Source: Scortum barcoo
Taxonomy: Eukaryota > Chordata > Actinopteri > Centrarchiformes > Terapontidae
DNA length: 64,000 bases
Assembly: GCA_023238725.1 (NCBI GenBank)
Contig: CM041553.1
Span: 17,783,501-17,847,500, forward strand
Direction: 5' to 3'
Below the pieces are notes generated by a model. The model was not told the origin of the DNA and did no database searches. It saw only the letters and a list, made by a program, of their open reading frames with translations. Position numbers and translations under genes: made by a program. Shown piece by piece: positions 34,107-45,744 of the stretch. The stretch's first letter is position 1. Every line of letters starts with the position of its first letter.

Positions 34107-37100
34107 TTAGCGGTAGAAAAGTAAAACAGCAGCCTCTGTAATCTCTTTGGTAGCGCTCCAACCTTGCCCAGTTCCATATCCATCCCACTCAAATGATGGG
34201 AAGTCCCCACACTGGCTAGGATAGAAATATCCACCTCCTCCTATACAATACTGGAAACACACACACAAAACAGGGTTATCATACATTTCCTGTGTTAACT
34301 GATTGGCAGCAGAAGTACCGTGGTGGATTCACACTCACGTGTTCAGTGTTGCATCCAGCGACTGGCTTGGAACCAGAGCAGATAGCCATGGCAGCACGTT
34401 CGTTGTTTATTGCTCTGAATGTGATGAACCCTGGTTCAAACTCCGCTTTCATATGAACAGAAACAAACAACATGAGTGTATGGCAGCTCGGCTATTGTTT
34501 TGTCATTTCTTGTTGTAACATTAATTTCAACCTATTTAAAACTCACCTGGAAGAAAACATGAATGCTAGAACATGGGATAGAGATTAACTTAAACCTGTT
34601 GTTATCAAAATTAGTATTACAATGAGAAACACAAAGAAACAAGCCTTAAAAACCTTTTTTTTCATACCACCTTGATTACGTCATGACCATTTTACAGTTC
34701 AAGCATAACATTTCACCTTGAAACTTGATTGAATATTTAATAACGCTTAACTTTTGATAACTCAATTTATACAGTATCCTGAGGTCTTTATTTTCTCTCT
34801 TGCCAGAGGAGCTTTTTACCTCTTGAATTGGGTCCATATAACAACCTGGTGGTCTCTTTGCTTCCATGGTCATACTTAATGGGAACAGCTGGCCCTCTGT
34901 TGTTGCATGAGCCAACATTGTATCTCACCGGAAATTGCTGGAAGAACGTGACGATTTGAGGAAGAAAGCTTCAGGTTGTTGTTGTAGTCAACAATGATTT
35001 TTTGGTATTTTTGTCCTATACTAAACTTAATACATTTTTTTTATCTAAATGATCATTTAACATGAATACACAACTAAGTTACCTTGAAGAGCTGAAAAAG
35101 GTTCCCCCCGTACAGGCGGAGGAAGCGGTTGTCAGTGTGGTAGCGGAGGAGGGCTGCCAGGTTCCAGTGCTCCAGTGGGAAGTTGTTGGGAACATGCCAC
35201 ACGGACATGTCTTCTCCTACTATATCATAGTAACCTGGATTCTGTGGAAGTGCACATCGTGGTTGAGATTACTATTTCAGTTCTTCACTTTTAATGTAGT
35301 TAATATAACTGAGGTTCAGTAACAAGACCGCGCCAACCGCGCCTCCTCTGCCTCACTGATTCCAGCACATGCGCTCCTCCAATCCAACCATCCAGACTTG
35401 TTATCCTATCAGTCACAAGTACCTATATAAGCACATCCAACCCCTTCATCTACCGTTTGCCTCAAGCTCTCACATTTTTTACATCCCTCTTCTCGACGAC
35501 CCCCTTACATCCCTCAGCCAATCCAAACAAAACTACTTTCATCTTACAAATGGCGTGGTCTTGTTAGTGAATTGACGAAATGAGATACTAGTGATCATTT
35601 GACTAGTGAAAGTCCTCCTTATCAAGGACTTATCAAGGGATCCAAGCAAAGTAGTGGGTGCTGTTGTCTGCCCAGTCAGCAATTAATGACTGAGAAAAAG
35701 TGATCCACATGTGTCCTTTGTGGTGTATAGGAAATCTGGCCTGCAGGCTGTTGGAATCATGATTCTAATGAGAAAGAGAAAGGGAACGTGCACCTACAGT
35801 ACTCAATCCAAAATAAAAAATAAGATTATAAAATATAACCATGTAGCCACACTCATTATCTTCCCAGAATGGAGATGAAGACTTTATCTTATGAATAAAA
35901 TATATACTTTGTGTTGCTGATGAACATGCTAAATAATATATGGTTTCTGTGTCAGATCAGTCAGACAGATGAAGTTGTGTTCGATGAAGTTTCACTTATC
36001 CATTGTACACAGTACACAGTAACACACTTTGTGCAGAAACATGTAGTTCCTGTACAAAGATGAACCCTGCAGTCTTTAATGAATCCCTGTTGTTATCTCT
36101 AGCAACACCAGCGGTAGGCTTGGTTCCTTTTTTCATCTCTTGCTGAACTCCACCCTCTATATGGCAGCCTGCTTACAAAAGACCCACGTGGGAATATGTG
36201 GGAGGAGCTATGCTGGGAATTTGCTACAGCACAGTCAAGGATATGTCAGTCAGATACCCAGTAACTGTTTTTAAAATTTGTTAAATGAAATCCAGTTCAG
36301 CAATGTGAGTCAGAGGCCCACAAAAGAGAGTGGTCTTGTGTGCAGCACATCTGTGCTTGTGTACCTTAAAATCATCTGAGGTGGCACCTTCTACGGATCC
36401 AAAAGTGTTTCTGTTGGACCAGTTCCCATCTCCATCTGGCAGATTAGCATCGTTGCCCTGCTGGCTTGACCAGCGGTCGCCCACAGAGCACTTCCCATAA
36501 ACGTTGTTCTCATGGACGCTCGCCACCAGTGTCCAGCCGCCTCCCACAGTGGTCATGTCACAGAAAGTTTGATAGACCATGCCGTTAGTAGTGGTCAGGT
36601 AGTACAGCCCATCTGGAAATATTACAGTTTGTGTTAATAGGAGAAAACACACAGCTTTGTTTTGATTTATTGGTCATCATCTGTTGAGCTGCCAAAATAT
36701 TTGGTCAAAGCATGTGCTTGATGGGACTGCAACACATTGAATTAATGGACGATTTTTTAAATTTTCCTTTGCATTAGACTCACATTTGTTTGTGAGTACT
36801 GCACAGAGAAATATCTCCTATAGGTGAGCCCACTTACCTTTGTGTTCATTATATCTGTCCCTGATCTCTTTACAGCTCCTTGCAACATATCTGGATCTGT
36901 TGCTCAGCATCTGCAAATGTTCAAAGTTTGTCCTGGTGAGGTTCTGCATTTTCTCAACATTCCTGATGGCCTCTGTGTGAGAGGGCTCTTCAATAACTGA
37001 AATATAAAGCCACATTTTATAAAACACTAAAGTAAGATAGCAGTGTTGGACAAAAGGAAAGTACAGCACATGAGTGTATTAAGAAAATATCGTGTATATA

Positions 37101-37197
37101 TGTGTTGTATTTTACCTATTTGCAGAGGGGCTGGTGTTAAGGAAGCATGTTCCACCAACACCAAAACCACCAAAAACAGAAGTATACGGTATGACAT
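34107..37197 (-). CDS. itln: Intelectin (X-type lectin), seven coding exons, complete
   Basis: Intelectins are secreted calcium-dependent lectins that bind exocyclic 1,2-diols on microbial glycans. Coding exons on the - strand: 37116-37197, 36838-36996, 36365-36612, 35083-35241, 34820-34937, 34339-34445, 34107-34250. They join with GT-AG borders into 338 codons plus TAA. The protein has a signal peptide (MSYRILLFLVVLVLVEHA), an N-terminal segment of about 50 residues unlike human ITLN1, the fibrinogen-like start (SCKEIRDRYNEHKDGLYYL), the block FCDMTTVGGGWTLVASVHEN, and the intelectin-specific C-terminus (CGDF...ITEAAVLLFYR). Calcium/ligand residues N270, E271, E290, H291, D307 and W313 match human N243, E244, E262, H263, D282 and W288. 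The human E274 position is lost and Y297 is replaced by W322. A 5' UTR exon probably ends at 37382. Confidence 0.93.
35317..35569. mobile_element. 253-bp inverted-repeat (MITE-like) element in an intelectin intron
   Basis: CAGTAACAAGACCGCGCCA at the left end and the reverse complement of the right end, CACTAACAAGACCACGCCA, match at 17 of 19 positions. The interior is C-rich with no coding capacity and includes CTATATAAGC. No clear target-site duplication is visible, so the superfamily is open; CA-starting ends would suit hAT. It lies between the third and fourth intelectin coding exons. Confidence 0.6.
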
Positions 37198-37381
37198 GTC
37201 TGTGGAAAACAACAGAGATGCATATTTGTACCTTTTAATGTATGTTATCACATACACACAGAAACAAATCTATCTAACAAAATCTGAAACTTGCCAGCGT
37301 CAAATCATCTTTTTTCCTTAATACAGAAATATAAAGTAAGAGGTGTGATAACATAACATATTGACCATACTTATTTCATAC

Positions 37382-37459
37382 CTCCGTTGATCCCTGTCAG
37401 ACGTGTTGTAGTCAGTTCTCTGATAACTATCACAACTGAATGAAAGTCCCTTTTTATGA
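37382..37459 (-). promoter_or_regulatory. itln: Probable intelectin core promoter and non-coding first exon
   Basis: On the - strand CATAAAAAGG (about 37449-37458) resembles a TATA box. About 30 nt downstream begins a stretch that ends CAACGGAG|GTATGA, a good donor, at 37382. The coding exon has an acceptor (CCACAG|ACATG) two bases before the ATG, which requires such an upstream non-coding exon. The start site is inferred. Confidence 0.4.
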
Positions 37460-40400
37460 GTCTTTTTTGACATCACAAGGCTCAAAGTGCAAACTGATAA
37501 ACATTTCATCAACAGTTATTGTATTACTGGAACACTACTCAGACAAGGAAACATTGTGAGACAAGTGAAAATAATAATGAATAATGAATGTTTTTTTAAT
37601 AAGCGCAAAAATGCTTGACAAGGCCTTTTAAGTTTCAGCAAATATCTTATAGGCATCAAAACACAGTATCAGAAACAATGTCCAGACACCATCCAGATGA
37701 TATCAAAATGTTTTCTCTGAGAAAACACCTTAATGTCACATACCTAACAAATAAGTGACAAAAGCATCTGCAGGTTTTCAATAGATTCAGTCCATTTCCA
37801 ACTGAACTCCCAACTTTTAACAATTTTAATCCACACATTTACATCTGAAAAAAACAAATTCAGCTTAATTTCACACTTTATTCAGCACTGATGAATATAT
37901 AAGGCAAATGAAGGCAAAGAATCAAAGCTGTTGACATTTTCATGGTTTCACATTTTCACATTGGATCCACTGAATATTGTTTTTGAGACATTACAACCCA
38001 CTGCACTGTTTTTACTGCAACTCTAATGTGTGATTTATCTATGTTTTTTTTGCTCATTTATTTATTCATTTATTTATTTATTTATTTAAGTGTGAGGATA
38101 AGGGATTTTGTAGAGGCATAAGAAAGTTAAAACTGATACAGAGTGAAGTCACTTTCCACCGCTGGGTGTAATTCATCCAGAATGTCTTGGCTGGTGACAA
38201 ATCTTCGACTTTGAAATCTGTTTTCTCGATTAGATGCTCATTCTGTCTGAGGATGTTTTACAGTATTATATATCATATTTAGTATTTTTTTTACATCTCA
38301 TTTTTACATCTCATATTTTCACAAACTTCTTCCACGACTTCTTCCTAACCACGACTTCTCTTTTTCTCTCCATGCGTCTCTCTGTGATCTATTTTTAGAG
38401 GTTCGAAGGACACTGTGATAGTCGGTTGGCAGGCCTCCTGACGCCTCGCACTAATAATTCAACCACCTCACGCAGCAGCAGCAATGAGAACCGGCAGCCA
38501 GCTGTGCACTCCCAGCTGCACTGATCACATGTGGACCCTCTGCTGGAAATATTTACTTGCTACTCATAAAGGCTTTTGAATGTGACGTCTTGAGCAAGAC
38601 AGTGCAAAATATCACAAAGATTTCGTTATAAAAATAGTTGTTTTATCATGTCTGTGTTCACCATAAACATAGGAAGGCAAAGTGTTCACTAAGAAATGTG
38701 TCATTTTAAAACAGTAAAGGAGCTACTTTCCAATAATTAGAGCTCTGATGTCCTCCATGAGAACCGTTGGCATACTACATATATGGTTTAGGCTGACCTT
38801 TTATGGAGACATCTCAGACAAACATATGGTTTTAATGGCCTACAATGACCCATAACCTCTGTTGCTATTTACTGTGTGAAATATTATAGAATTAACTTGC
38901 TAACTTCAATATTAAATTGATGCCATCTAGAATGAAAATTAAAAAATATGATCTGCAAACAAAGCAATTACTATGATTCATTTGTTCTTTGTTATATACT
39001 CAACAATTGTGAGGTATAAATGTATATAAATAATATAAATTAATATTTAAATGGTAAAAAGGTCTGCCTCTTGCAACTTATATATACTGTATGTATAATA
39101 TATTATTCATTGGTTAAACAGAAACTAGGCTACTTAGTTTATAGGCCAAAGTCAAATATTAAAAGAGTTGAGTTTTAGTGTCTGAGAGTAATAAATATTG
39201 ATGTCCATTACAGTGTGTCAGGGTTATTTATAGTGGATGTAGGGGTTAATTGTTGTGTAACTTTTCATTGTCTTATTTTAGGTTTTACTGTAACCTTTTT
39301 ATGAACTTGATTTACCTTAAAAATCTCCACATTTCTCATTTCTCACAAATCATCTAAATTTCTTCAGTCCCCTTTTGTTCTTTCTCTCTCTGTCTGTCTG
39401 TCTTCCTCTTTCTTTCTCCCCCTCCTCTTTCCTCTCTCAGTGTTGTGCAGTTTGCTAATCTTATCTGACCTAATTCATTTTTTGCCAGAAACAGTCAGAT
39501 TCATTGACTTGAATACACAGTCATAAATAAAACATGCACATGCACAGTGTTCACTTCTCCGAGTTGCTCTAAGCATTATTAAACATAAAAGATATTACGA
39601 ATACGAACAAATACAAACAACTTTATTAATCCCGAAGGAAATTGTTTTGCCAGAGTACAGTGTTTATAGACATGATTGCAAGCCAGGACTAAACGTGACC
39701 GGCTCTATATATCTGTGATAATGCAGTGACCAGGGACGTCTCCCTCAGGGGGGCCCAGGACTTTTCCAGGAAAATAATAGAAGGACCTGATCCGACATCC
39801 CCAAAGAGCCTGAAGGGGATTATAGAGAATAGAAAGAATAAAATAGAAAGACACCACAAACTGGATAGGAAGAGAAAAGACAGTACACGGGAGGTGAAGG
39901 CGAATCCATCAGTCAGCATAAAAATACACATTACTCTGTCTCTTTGGATTTGTTCGCTTGTTTTGACCTTCTTTCCAGTTTTGACCCTTGCCTGCCTCAT
40001 GATTCTGTAAGCTTTCGTGCTCTGTTGTCGTTGGTATATTCCTGAACTGCTGCCTGTACCTGGTAGTTTGCTGACCTTTTCAACCTGTGGTGAGGGGTCG
40101 CTGTTAGTTATTTCTTCAGCATCATTCACATGTGAAAATGGCTTAAAATAACCTACACTTATTTGATGAAGACATGGAGCAGCCTCATGAATAGACTGCA
40201 ATCAGGATCAAAGGTGGAAGTAATGTGAAGGTGTTATAAATGTGGGTGTGCGAGTGGATGGATGAGTAAACAAAGCATTTAACTTTAACATTGGTTTGTG
40301 GGTTTTTTTTTTCATTGTGACCCCAGTTTTCCTTAACCATATCATAGCTATTCTAACCCAAAGCATGACCTTTTTCTAACACCAAGTCTAGCACTGAACC

Positions 40401-42951
40401 AGATATAACCATTGCAATTTTAATAAAAGCACTAAGAAACACTTTGTCGCTTGACATGTCACTCTAGGGTGTTTGCTGAAACAATTGATGCTCTTGTTTT
40501 TCTTGGCCAGACAGTCTCAGATAGGCTGCATGTTACACTCTAAACATATTTTTCTCTTGTTGTCGTTGTCTGCTCTAAAAACGTGTCTTTAAAATGGGAT
40601 TAATGTATAATTTTAAAAAAAAAAACCTTGAGTGCTGAGCAATAGCTACAGTACATTTTAAAGATGAGTTCCAACACCTGAAGCACACAAATGACTAAAA
40701 ACTCCTCCTGAAACTCCCCGTGTCCCCCTCTCTCTCTCTCTTCCTGTCTGGCCTGCAGCCTCGAGGGCCCCTTTAACGCTTACACCTCCAAGGTGGGCAG
40801 GAATGGCCCATTAAAAGTTCCCCCGTGGGAGCACAACTACCCTGAGAGACACGTTAATGCAGAGAGCCCCTTTAGGGTGACATGAGAATGAAACGGAGAA
40901 AGAATGAAACAAGGACAGTCGCTCAGTATTAATAGATGTAATCACTTTATTGTTCCTCGGGAAAAGGACCGCACGCACTCTGAACTGCGCTCTGGTCTGG
41001 CATGTAATGACTTTTCTCACTCAGCAGCCCAGATGCAACCGCTGTAAATGGGAGACACATGTTAAAAAATTTATTTGACCTTTGTTTTATTAATCCTCTT
41101 TGGTATAGTGACTATTCTTATATACAGTTGGCAGATGTCCTATGTAGGTTACAAGCCCATTAAACAGCGAATAGCATAAGGCTGTACACACTTTCTCTCA
41201 GGAAACAACTTTATATAAGGATATAACACTGTGCCACCTCTGTGTTTTATCACTCCTGCACAATTAGAATAAACACAAACATGTCATAATTGGTGCCTAA
41301 TAGAGATAATACATGTGTTAACTGCATACATTTTCAGTGACATTGGAAATTAGGACTTTCTATTAGCTGTTGCACTGATCTATAGTTTGTGCTGTACTTT
41401 CAATGAACCATTTTTGGGTGGTACATTCATTCTTTTTCTTGCAGAGAGTTAGACACTTTCATGTTACACAAACTGCTGCCAGCACAGTTTTAGCCTTGAT
41501 TTTCCCCCCTGACAGTTTTGGCAGATCGCTGACAAAAGATTCCAACCTGGATCAGAGTCAAAAAGGTGCTCGCCCCCACAAACAATCACTATGAGTGAAT
41601 TTCCAGTTATGTGATCTGAGAGAGGTGCCGATGCATCGCACAGAGGTATTTAACAGGTTAAAATATCTGAACCTGTCTGCGAGTCCAAATCCTGAATTTA
41701 TTTTGGCCTACAACGACAGCAGTGATGAACTAGAGCCAAGGAGAGTGCAAGATACAGGGAGGGAAATGTCAGGAGATGCAGTCATAACACCTGCAACAGA
41801 ACATCAGCAAGCAACACATTTGTATCTCAGGATGCAATCATATCTTTTGCTGGCTCCATTAAGGCTTGTGGCTCCTTGAGGATGTAACAAACACTTTGAT
41901 ATTTAATACCAACAAGGAAGTCTCATCAAACAACAACAAACAGCCGTTAATCTGTAGAAAGTTCACAGAAGAGCGGGATGTGAGACCGCGGATTCCCTGT
42001 TCCTGCATCACCCTCCCCCCACAGCCAATAATCACATCTTGTGTTTTTGAAGGTTGTCACTGTAAAAGCTTCTGTGTTCTCGCTGGTCAGGGCATCTTTC
42101 ACAGGAACAACCTTTACAAATTATTTATGTTTGTTTCCTTCAGGAGCTAGAGGGGGGAAACAGAGTGCACAGTGCATCTACCAAGAGGCACAGCTGACGG
42201 GCGCTAATGTGAGTTTGTTACATAATCCCATTTCGAGATTCAGAGAAATCCTGACCTCTGATGACTCTCTGTCCACAGCTTCGAATAGGAGCCTACAAAA
42301 ATAGCTCACCAGTGGGCTAAATCTAAATAAAAAAGTAAAATAAGTGAGTTGTTTCACTTGTTTGCTAATAAATTTCCTGTGAGAAATTGTGTATTTTACT
42401 TCAGAAATGTGAATTTAAGGTGTTTAAATTAATTAAAAGTACCAGCATGATGTAAAGACTTATACCATCCTACAGGTGTGTGCATTACTCTGTATGCCAT
42501 GTAGAAGAGAAACTAAATGACCTCTTTTCAGTCTCTTTATAACTTGATATAACTTAAAATAATAATTGTAAAACCCAGCCAACATCTCAACATCTCACAA
42601 GGCCTGATTTTATTTACTGATCCAAGTGTTAGTCCATGTGTGTCCTGCCAGAGAGCTTTACAATGCCAAACAACACAATCTTTCGTAAACATCCATGTGA
42701 ACAAAAGTGAAGCCACAGACAAACAATGAAAAACAGCAGAAAAGAAAGGAGTAAGTGACATTATGTGTTGGTGAAATTGTGATCTCTGGGGTGGAGATGT
42801 CCTTTCTTTGTCTGTTGATGTATAGTGTGTTCACATGGATGTCCTACCAGAAACCTCGAGAGTAAATTGAATACCCCTGCCCCTGTACTAAAGCTGATGT
42901 TGGACGCTCTTTGCCCTCTCTGCACATTTGTCCTGCTCCCTGACCCCTCCC
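37460..42951. other. Intergenic region, intelectin to dopamine receptor
   Basis: About 5.5 kb of AT-rich sequence. It contains a reverse-oriented retroposon-type end at 39618-39645 (CTTTATTAATCCCGAAGGAA), an open stretch after a good acceptor at 40760-40885 and a pair of exon-like pieces at 42144-42208 and 42279-42318. The last two are discussed as findings. No gene is firmly supported. Confidence 0.5.
39610..39650 (-). repeat. Retroposon 3'-end remnant
   Basis: The reverse complement reads CAATTTCCTTCGGGATTAATAAAG, in parts the usual fish LINE/SINE tail that precedes tetranucleotide repeats. It is the same family as the tail at 11161-11200 but inverted. No element body was recognised. Confidence 0.45.
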
Positions 42952-44295
42952 TCATATCGGTATCTGTGTCAGTCTGTCTCTGTCGTTGACCTCCTCGGTG
43001 TCCGTCACCGGCTCCGAGGTCGTCCCCCTGTGACAAAACACAGTCACCGTGGTGTTCCCGCTGTCCTCGCTCCCCCCGGTCTTCATGGCGCAGGAGACGC
43101 TCAGCCTCGCGTCCAGCGGGCTCTCCTGCTTCAGCTGTCCGGCCTCGTTGCTCGCCATCACGGTCTCCACCGCTGCGCTCACCGCGGCGCAGCAGCTCAG
43201 TCCGCGGCAGCGCAGCAGGCGCAGGAAGGCGTCTCTGAAGTCCGCGTTGAAGGCGTAGATCACCGGGTTGAGGGACGAGTTGCTCCAGCCGATCCACACG
43301 AAGACGTCGAAGGTTTTCTCGCTGACACAGTAAGGGCCTCGCTGGGCCTCTGGTCCGGGACAGAAGGGCAGAGCGCAGTTCAGGACGAAGAAGGGCAGCC
43401 AGCAGCAGACAAACACCCCCATGATGATGCTCAGAGTTTTGAGCACTTTTGTCTCTTTTCTGATGGAGACTTTGAGCTCCCGGTGAGAGTGGCTGGAGTG
43501 CTGAGGTCCAGGATGGAGACTGATGTGGGACTGGTAGGATGGACAGGACAGGTGAGGAAACAGCTCAGGTCCCTGCGAGCGGCAACTCTGCGCGTGCTCC
43601 GCCGCGCGCTCCAGGGAGGAGATCATCCGGATCTGCATCTGGGCTATCCGGTAGATGCGGGTGTATGTGACGATCATGATCGCCACGGGGATGTAGAAGC
43701 TGATGAGGGAGGAAGATATGGCGTACGTGCGGCTCAGGCTGGAGTCGCAGCTGCCGTCGACGCTCTTACCGTGAGGCGCCCCGGCCGGATCACCGATCTC
43801 CGCCCGGTGCCAGTTCAGCTGCACGGGGACGAAGGAGATGACCACGGACACCGTCCAGGTCACGCCGATCATGACAGAGGCCACCTTCTTGTTCATGCTC
43901 CTCTCGTAGCGGAAGGGGCTGGAGATGGCCCAGTACCGGTCCACGCTAATGACGCACAGGTTGAGGATGGAGGCGGTGGAGCACATGATGTCGCAGGCCA
44001 GCCAGGTCTTACAGAACCCCGCAAACGGCCAGTACCCGGTCACCTCAGCCACAGCTTTCCACGGCATCACCAGCACGGCGACCAGGAGGTCTGACAGAGC
44101 CAGGGACACGATGAAGATGTTGGTCACTTTGGCGCGCAGGTGCCGGTAGCGGAAGACGGCAGCGCACACCGTGAAGTTCCCTAAAAGCGTCCAGATGATG
44201 AGCAGCGCCAGGACGCATCCCGTTAGAGCTCGGTGCGCCGGTAACTCCTCCTGGCTGCCAGCCCGTACCGGCTCAGAGCCGGTGGTGTTATTCAT
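42952..44295 (-). CDS. D1-class dopamine receptor, single exon, 447 aa
   Basis: A Gs-coupled, seven-helix dopamine receptor of the D1 class in the plasma membrane. The intronless frame is typical of this class. Visible landmarks: N-glycosylation site NNTT at the N-terminus, GN (N40), D69 of helix 2, amine-binding D102 in helix 3, DRY 119-121, helix 5 serines S195, S196 and S199, CWLP 298-301, NPVIY 343-347 and the C95-C183 disulfide pair. The third intracellular loop begins with the D1-class signature RIYRIAQMQIR and SSLERAAEHAQSCRS. Helix 1 (LLIIWTLLGN), GYWPF and VQLNWHR look like D5, while SSPFRYER looks like D1. The second extracellular loop is short and the C-tail lacks the usual D1/D5 end. 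It may be drd5 or the D1C type found in non-mammals; human DRD5 and SLIT2 share 4p, which favours the former slightly. Confidence 0.93.
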   Translation of the reverse strand: MNNTTGSEPVRAGSQEELPAHRALTGCVLALLIIWTLLGNFTVCAAVFRYRHLRAKVTNIFIVSLALSDLLVAVLVMPWKAVAEVTGYWPFAGFCKTWLACDIMCSTASILNLCVISVDRYWAISSPFRYERSMNKKVASVMIGVTWTVSVVISFVPVQLNWHRAEIGDPAGAPHGKSVDGSCDSSLSRTYAISSSLISFYIPVAIMIVTYTRIYRIAQMQIRMISSLERAAEHAQSCRSQGPELFPHLSCPSYQSHISLHPGPQHSSHSHRELKVSIRKETKVLKTLSIIMGVFVCCWLPFFVLNCALPFCPGPEAQRGPYCVSEKTFDVFVWIGWSNSSLNPVIYAFNADFRDAFLRLLRCRGLSCCAAVSAAVETVMASNEAGQLKQESPLDARLSVSCAMKTGGSEDSGNTTVTVFCHRGTTSEPVTDTEEVNDRDRLTQIPI

Positions 44296-45744
44296 TGCCC
44301 GGTGCTGCGCTCGGCCATATGTCAGACTAAACGGACATCCCCAACATTAACGGGAAAATGTCAGTCGGTGGAGACGCGCGTCCTGCTCCGGTCCTCACTG
44401 ATCTGTGCAGCCGCTCTGAGCGCACAGCAGATTTACTGGGGGACCACATGCACCACCAGCTGGTCCTCACTGCTGACAACACGGCGCACACATGAGTTTG
44501 AGAAGGAAAAAAAAAAACAAAACGTCAGGCCAGTTAAAATGATCTCTGTGTTTACTTTTGCTCAGCATTACGGTTTTGTATTCCATCTCTGCTCCCGATA
44601 TTTTTTTGTATCCCATATCTCCTAATTCCCACTCAAAAGGCCATTAGTGGATCTACTGTAACTCAGGACGGCATCAGACTAATAATAATGATAATAATGA
44701 GTCATTTTATTCATCATTTACTATTGTTCAGGGCCTGTCATAACAAAGACATTTCAGCAATGTACTGAAAATAAGAAACAGTTAATTAACAATACAATAA
44801 AAAAGATAAAAATTAGTGAATTAAAAAAATAAAACAGCTACAAATAATTACAACAGGAAAAACTAAACTACTAAACTAAAGCGAACACTGAAAATTAGAA
44901 TAAGTAAGGGAGAGAAAAATCCATTCATCCATATATTAAAAAATAAAAAAAAGAATATAAATCTCACATAACTCACTTCCCAGCCGCCTGACACCTTGGA
45001 CTTATTGACAATGACAGATACTCGACGCATTTGTCTGCTTTTTTAGATAAGAGTTAATTTATTTCACTCATTTCACTGGACGTATTAGTATGACCTTTGA
45101 TAATCCTGTTGTTGTATTACAAACAGCTTGTCATACATTATTTTGTATTCCAACTACTGTATTTCTACAAATAGCGTTTGTCATTGCTATTACTCCAACC
45201 ATCCAGAAAGGGAAAATGATGGAGGATCTCTTTTTGAATTACCTCCCTTGCAGTTCCTTCTATTTTTATTATATTTTTTTTGTCCCTTTGTCCTAAAGTT
45301 TGGACACTTCCTTGTCTTTTTAGAGAGCTTTTCTTCTGATTATCTCATACAATAAGCAACATAAAGAACAGGCCATAAACATTCAACACACACATTCAAC
45401 ATTTAAAACACAAATGACACTAAACATATTTAAAGTGACATACATACATATTTTCATATATTTGTTTCCATTGCCACAGCTCTTTCTTGTTTTTGGTTGT
45501 GTCTTTCAAATTTTCAAGTTGTTTTCCTGGTAAAAAAGTATGCACGTAAATTTGACAGGACTTGTGTTTGCAGAAAGAAAAACAGGCCTGATCTCCGATT
45601 GATTTATCATTTATTTTATTGTTTATAATTTTTAACTCATTCATGCAACACAAAATGTCTCCATTCCAGATTTCTTCAACATTTCACAAAGGTACAACAC
45701 TAAATGCACTACATCAGTGCACTTTGTGTCTTTCTCCCCTTTTG
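44296..45744. other. Upstream region of the dopamine receptor, no gene seen
   Basis: GC-rich for about 180 bp above the ATG, as expected of a TATA-less receptor promoter or 5' UTR, then AT-rich. Nothing else was recognised. Confidence 0.5.

Noticed and set aside
39689..40201. 170-codon open frame on the - strand
   Set aside because: No family similarity, hydrophobic run from T-rich sequence, no splice or promoter context.
42928..44094. 388-codon open frame on the + strand
   Set aside because: It is the antisense shadow of the dopamine receptor, produced by its GC-rich codons; there is no family similarity.
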